A DNA stretch of 64,000 nucleotides from Paulownia fortunei. Taxonomy: Eukaryota > Streptophyta > Magnoliopsida > Lamiales > Paulowniaceae. This document shows positions 60,590 through 64,000 of the stretch, piece by piece. The stretch spans positions 21,257,445 to 21,321,444 of the forward strand of contig CM033107.1 in NCBI GenBank assembly GCA_019321725.1, read 5' to 3'. Position numbers and translations under genes: made by a program. The notes beneath the pieces were generated by a model. That model saw nothing but the letters and a program-made list of their open reading frames with translations, was not told the origin of the DNA and searched no databases. Every line of letters starts with the position of its first letter. The stretch's first letter is position 1.

Positions 60590-63500
60590 TTTTGGCGCTG
60601 TCTATTAGAAACCCTGCCGCAATATCGAGAATACAGACACACACAATAGCAAGAGAAACCAACACATAATGAGCTCGACTAGAGCATGGGGCCAATAACG
60701 ATGGAGGGAGTTAGCATCCACCGATGGCCTCCTCCCAGCAGCATCAGGAAACACCGACGGGACTGGAGTAGTAGCGCCCAACAAGGGGACCACACCTAGA
60801 CATAGAAGTCCGATTCATGCATGAAGAGCTACAGACTTTGTTGGATGACACGGCCACAAGAGTAGCAACCAAGGCAATAGCCCAGTACCTCGCTGAACAC
60901 CGGGTTGATCCTCATCTACAACACAACAAGGAGGAGGCTCGCACCCAATAGAAGTAGAAGAGTCGTATGGAAATAGAGTAGGAAGAATGAGAATGGCGCG
61001 TCGAGCCCACACAAAAGGTTTCTTCTGTGTTTCAGTAGTAACATATTGTTCCATGGCCTAAAGAGGTGACTAGCGGGGATATTCCCCAAAGCCAACAACC
61101 GACGCTCAGGCCTGTCAAGGTAGAAGAATCACGTACTGCCCATCATTCCATATTCCCTAAAAGCAACACCTAATCTCTGGTGATGATGTAACATTGAAGA
61201 GGTCTTTTTGCTACAAACATCTTAGTTGAACCCCTACCACCGGGAGTGAAGAGTTCAAATATTCTGGAGTACGATGGAGTAAGAGACCCGCAAGAGCACT
61301 TGGACATAAGTCAAGATAGACTTATATAACATGAGTGATGCAATATATTGCAAGGTCTTCCGCTAACTCAGGAAGAGAGTGTTGACGTGTTTCAACAAGC
61401 TACCAGCAGGATTCGTGTTTGGGATGCAACAACTTACTAAAAGCTTCATGTACTAATTCTCCATAAACCAGAAATGCCCCAAGACTATTACTCATATCTT
61501 CACAACAAATATAGTTGTCAAATGGGTTGGGCCTAATCGGCCCAACTCATAACTGGCTCAAGATCGGCCATGAACAGTACGGGCTACCTATGTCGGTTTT
61601 ATTATATGAATTGGGCCCCTATTGAGCCCAATAGATGGAACCCAATCCAATTCATGAATCAGTCCGTTTAAGCCCAAGCCCACTTTAGAACCAACTCAGG
61701 TTTGGGACGAATCTATTATAGGCTACCTGAGCCGGTTTTCATTATATGAATTAGGCCCCTATTGGGTCCAATGAATGGAATCCAACCCACCCGTAAATCG
61801 GCTCGTTTAATTCCAAACCCACTTTAGAACCGGCCCAAACCCATCATAGGTCATTTAATATTTTATATATTATTTATAATTATATTATATATTATTAATA
61901 TTTTTTGCCAAAAAATCCATATTTGTGACTTTAGAGGGTCGAACTCAATACCATTAGGAGGAAAAGAAGAAACCAACCACTGATCCCCTTTTAATTTTGT
62001 TTGATTTGTTTGAACCATGTATGTATTTACAACATTAGAGGATAATAATCAATTAAAAATTAATATCAAATTTTGAGATGAAACACTTAGAACAATTAAC
62101 TAAAAAATTATATACTAGTTAATATAAAGATAATTCATACTTAGGATAATTCATAAGATAAGAACATAAATTTAGAATAATATAATAGTAAGTATAATAA
62201 CTTTTCTAAGTTTATTAATAATAAAATAAAATAGTATTAAGTTTAATAAACTAAGATAAGTTATAAAAATAGTCATAAGTATACTAAACTAAAAAAAGTT
62301 CAACAAAATAAAATATAAAGTAGAAAAGTAAGTATAACACTAAAAAATATTAGAGTACTTAGTATACTAAACTCAAAAAAGTCTATTATGGTAGTCAATA
62401 GTCAAATAAAAATAATTTAAATTAGATTTAACTCAATAGTCAAATAAAAATAATAATAGGCATATCAAATTATCACAAAATAGTCCTAAGTATACTAAAC
62501 TTAAAAAATATATATATAAAAAATATATATAAAGTTAGAAAGTAAGTATACTATTAAAAAATATAATAGTACTTAGTACTAAACTAAAGAAAGTGTAGTA
62601 TGATAATCAATAATCAAATAAAAATAATCTAAACTTAGTTTAACTCAATAATCAAATAAAAATAGTAGTAAACATACCAAATCAGAGTAAAATAATATTA
62701 TGTATACTAAATTAAAATTTTAAATAAAAAATCAAAATAAGAATTTATAAATCTAATGTTAGAATATGAATTAAACATATTAGTTGATTATAATTAAATT
62801 TTTAAAAATTAAAAAATTAAAAAAACAAGAATACCCCGTAGGCCAAGCTCATGTAGCCCGTCCAGGTCCAGGATCAACCCACCAAAAACAAACTAGTAGG
62901 CTGAGGGCTTAGACAAAAAAAAAATCTTCAGTTGGACCGCTTTAGGTTCGGGCCTAGGCTTGAATAGCCTAACTAGGAAGTGGGCCAAGGTGGGCTGCTG
63001 ATCCTAATAGACCCATCTGAAAACTATAACGATAAAGTAGAATGAGAGCAAAACTCTACAAAAATACATGCAACGCTCCGTTGAGGCTGTCAATCCGTCA
63101 CGAGATCTTGGCAAGCATATTGCAACAAAACTTTCGTCAGGAAAGACTTAAAGAGTCAATTGCTAGGAAGCGACCCATGTCACTGGAAAAACGTTTATCC
63201 CATGCTGAGAAGCACATACGTATCGAGGAAGCGACGCAACCAGAAGTGAGAGCTAAGAAGAAGCAGAAGGAATAAGTGAAGCCCAACTCCAAAAGAGTAG
63301 AGTGACGTCAGCCTATACCAGCCTGACTATTGCTGTACACTTCCCTAAACGCTTCTCTCACTGAAGTATTATTGACTGCTCAGCGACAGGGCATAGTTGA
63401 ACCTCCAGGAAACTGAAGAAAAACCCCCAATGAGGATACTCCAACAAGTACGACCGCTTTCACCACGATAAGGGTCATAACATAGAGAAATACTTCTACC

Positions 63501-64000
63501 TGAAGAAAAGAGATTGAAAAACTAATTGAACGAGGATATTTAAATAAGTTTGTCAACCAACACCCGCAAGTAGACTGCCGACTTAGGACCTATCTTTGAC
63601 TGGAGAGTTGCACTTTGGGCGGCTAGGTAGGAATCAGATGCAGGATGAATAATAAGACCCTTCCATCACTAGCATAATAAATATCATATCTAGATGGCCT
63701 GATGGCAGGGATGCGAGAAGTGCATTCATGGCTTACAACAAGGAGTTACCAAAAATAAGTTCTCAAGTCTCTCCGAAGCTCAGGGCGCTCAACTTAATTC
63801 GCGAGAAAAACATGGCAATAATATGTGGGTTGTAGGACTTCAACCTTACTGTCGCACCATTGTTATCTGCATGATGCTAGCAAACTTTCTGGTGACTAGG
63901 GTTTTGATAGATGGTGGAAGCATGGTGGATATCATGTTTCATGATGCTTTCCAAAAGCTTCAAGTAGATCAGTCCCAAGTGGTCCCGGTGAACGCTTCTC
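60590..64000 (+). mobile_element. Ty3/gypsy (Tat/Ogre-like) retrotransposon, 5' part, cut by the window end
   Basis: The primer site TGGCGCTGTC at 60593 resembles the TGGCGCCGTC sites of Tat-type elements. Gag traces: LVEPLPPG and a damaged EYDGVRDPQEHLD near 61228-61302, then beyond the nested insertion a basic, Lys/Arg-rich gag frame (63042-63275) and the DRFHHDKGHNIEKYFYLK motif near 63450. Protease: VTRVLIDGGSMVDIMFHDAF near 63895, with D-G-G at the active site in place of D-S-G. Stops and shifts make it inactive. RT, RNase H and integrase would lie past the end. Confidence 0.75.
61510..63028. mobile_element. Non-autonomous hAT-type transposon nested in gypsy gag
   Basis: Left terminus TATAGTTGTCAAATGGGT; the reverse complement of the right terminus is TATAGTTTTCAGATGGGT. 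Flanks ACAACAAA (61502-61509) and ACGATAAA (63029-63036) agree at 6 of 8 positions, fitting the 8-bp duplication of hAT elements. Subterminal regions are rich in GGGCC/GGCCC motifs. The middle (62100-62700) holds diverged tandem units of about 213 bp (GTCAATAGTCAAATAAAAAT near 62395, ATCAATAATCAAATAAAAAT near 62608). No transposase frame. Confidence 0.75.

Noticed and set aside
60605..61098. Three minus-strand frames in the gypsy 5' region
   Set aside because: They are antisense to the degenerate gag leader and match nothing recognisable.
63042..63275. 77-codon basic frame as a host gene
   Set aside because: It continues the gag region of the gypsy element after the nested hAT insertion.
1..64000. 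Search for tRNA, rRNA, CRISPR, operons or a new multi-gene system
   Set aside because: No tRNA-like cloverleaf, rRNA or spaced repeat array was seen. The only tRNA-like box (49093) belongs to a SINE-like element. The four genes are unrelated nuclear loci, so no new system is claimed.

Overview
The window is nuclear DNA of a flowering plant, most likely a dicot of the asterid group. It is AT-rich, with long introns, many short inverted-repeat transposons and several worn retrotransposons. Four intron-containing nuclear genes can be rebuilt exon by exon: a mitochondrial-type RecA (RECA3-like, minus strand, 503-7930), a nucleosome assembly protein 1 (NAP1, minus strand, 21757-24779), a class A heat stress transcription factor (plus strand, 38652-40562) and the salicylic-acid co-activator NPR1 (minus strand, 47204-52563). 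The NPR1 protein looks closest to the Solanaceae/asterid type as I remember it; this is the main clue to the lineage and cannot be confirmed without a search.

Layout. 0.5-8.2 kb: RECA3 with eight coding exons and its TC-tract/telo-box promoter. 8.4-11.2 kb: repeat block with related ends in inverted orientation. 11.3-17 kb: a MITE, then a complete but decayed Ty1/copia element (11886-16792) with both LTRs, apparently lying in or beside a LINE relic. 18.3-18.7 kb: a second copy of the same MITE. 21.7-25 kb: NAP1 with twelve coding exons, including an 18-nt microexon. 25-38 kb: gene-free, with a MITE-like repeat, a minisatellite, two diverged head-to-tail copies of a roughly 2-kb LTR-like repeat, a compound foldback and a Tourist-like MITE with TAA duplication. 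38.0-40.6 kb: HSF gene with heat shock element, TATA box and a 59-codon upstream ORF. 42.5-47.0 kb: a second, degenerate copia element on the minus strand. 47.2-52.6 kb: NPR1, with a SINE-like insertion in an intron. 53-60 kb: gene-free, with a 94-nt near-perfect foldback, an unrecognised two-exon gene fragment and a CYP81-like cytochrome P450 relic. 60.2-64 kb: the 5' part of a Ty3/gypsy element interrupted by a 1.5-kb hAT-type non-autonomous transposon.

How the genes relate. The four host genes are independent transcription units and I see no operon-like or cluster logic. RECA3 acts in mitochondrial recombination, NAP1 in histone chaperoning, HSF in heat-responsive transcription and NPR1 in immune transcription through TGA factors. 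RECA3 and NAP1 share telo-box motifs in their leaders. NPR1 and HSF each carry upstream motifs that match regulators of their own pathway (TGACGTCA and W-box for NPR1; a perfect three-unit heat shock element for HSF).

I found no convincing new molecular system. The most unusual observations are two GC-AG introns, the NAP1 microexon, an arginine in place of the conserved glycine in the HSF DNA-binding domain, an open upstream region in the HSF leader, and two strong foldbacks in intergenic DNA. All exon models were made by reading splice sites and reading frame by eye.
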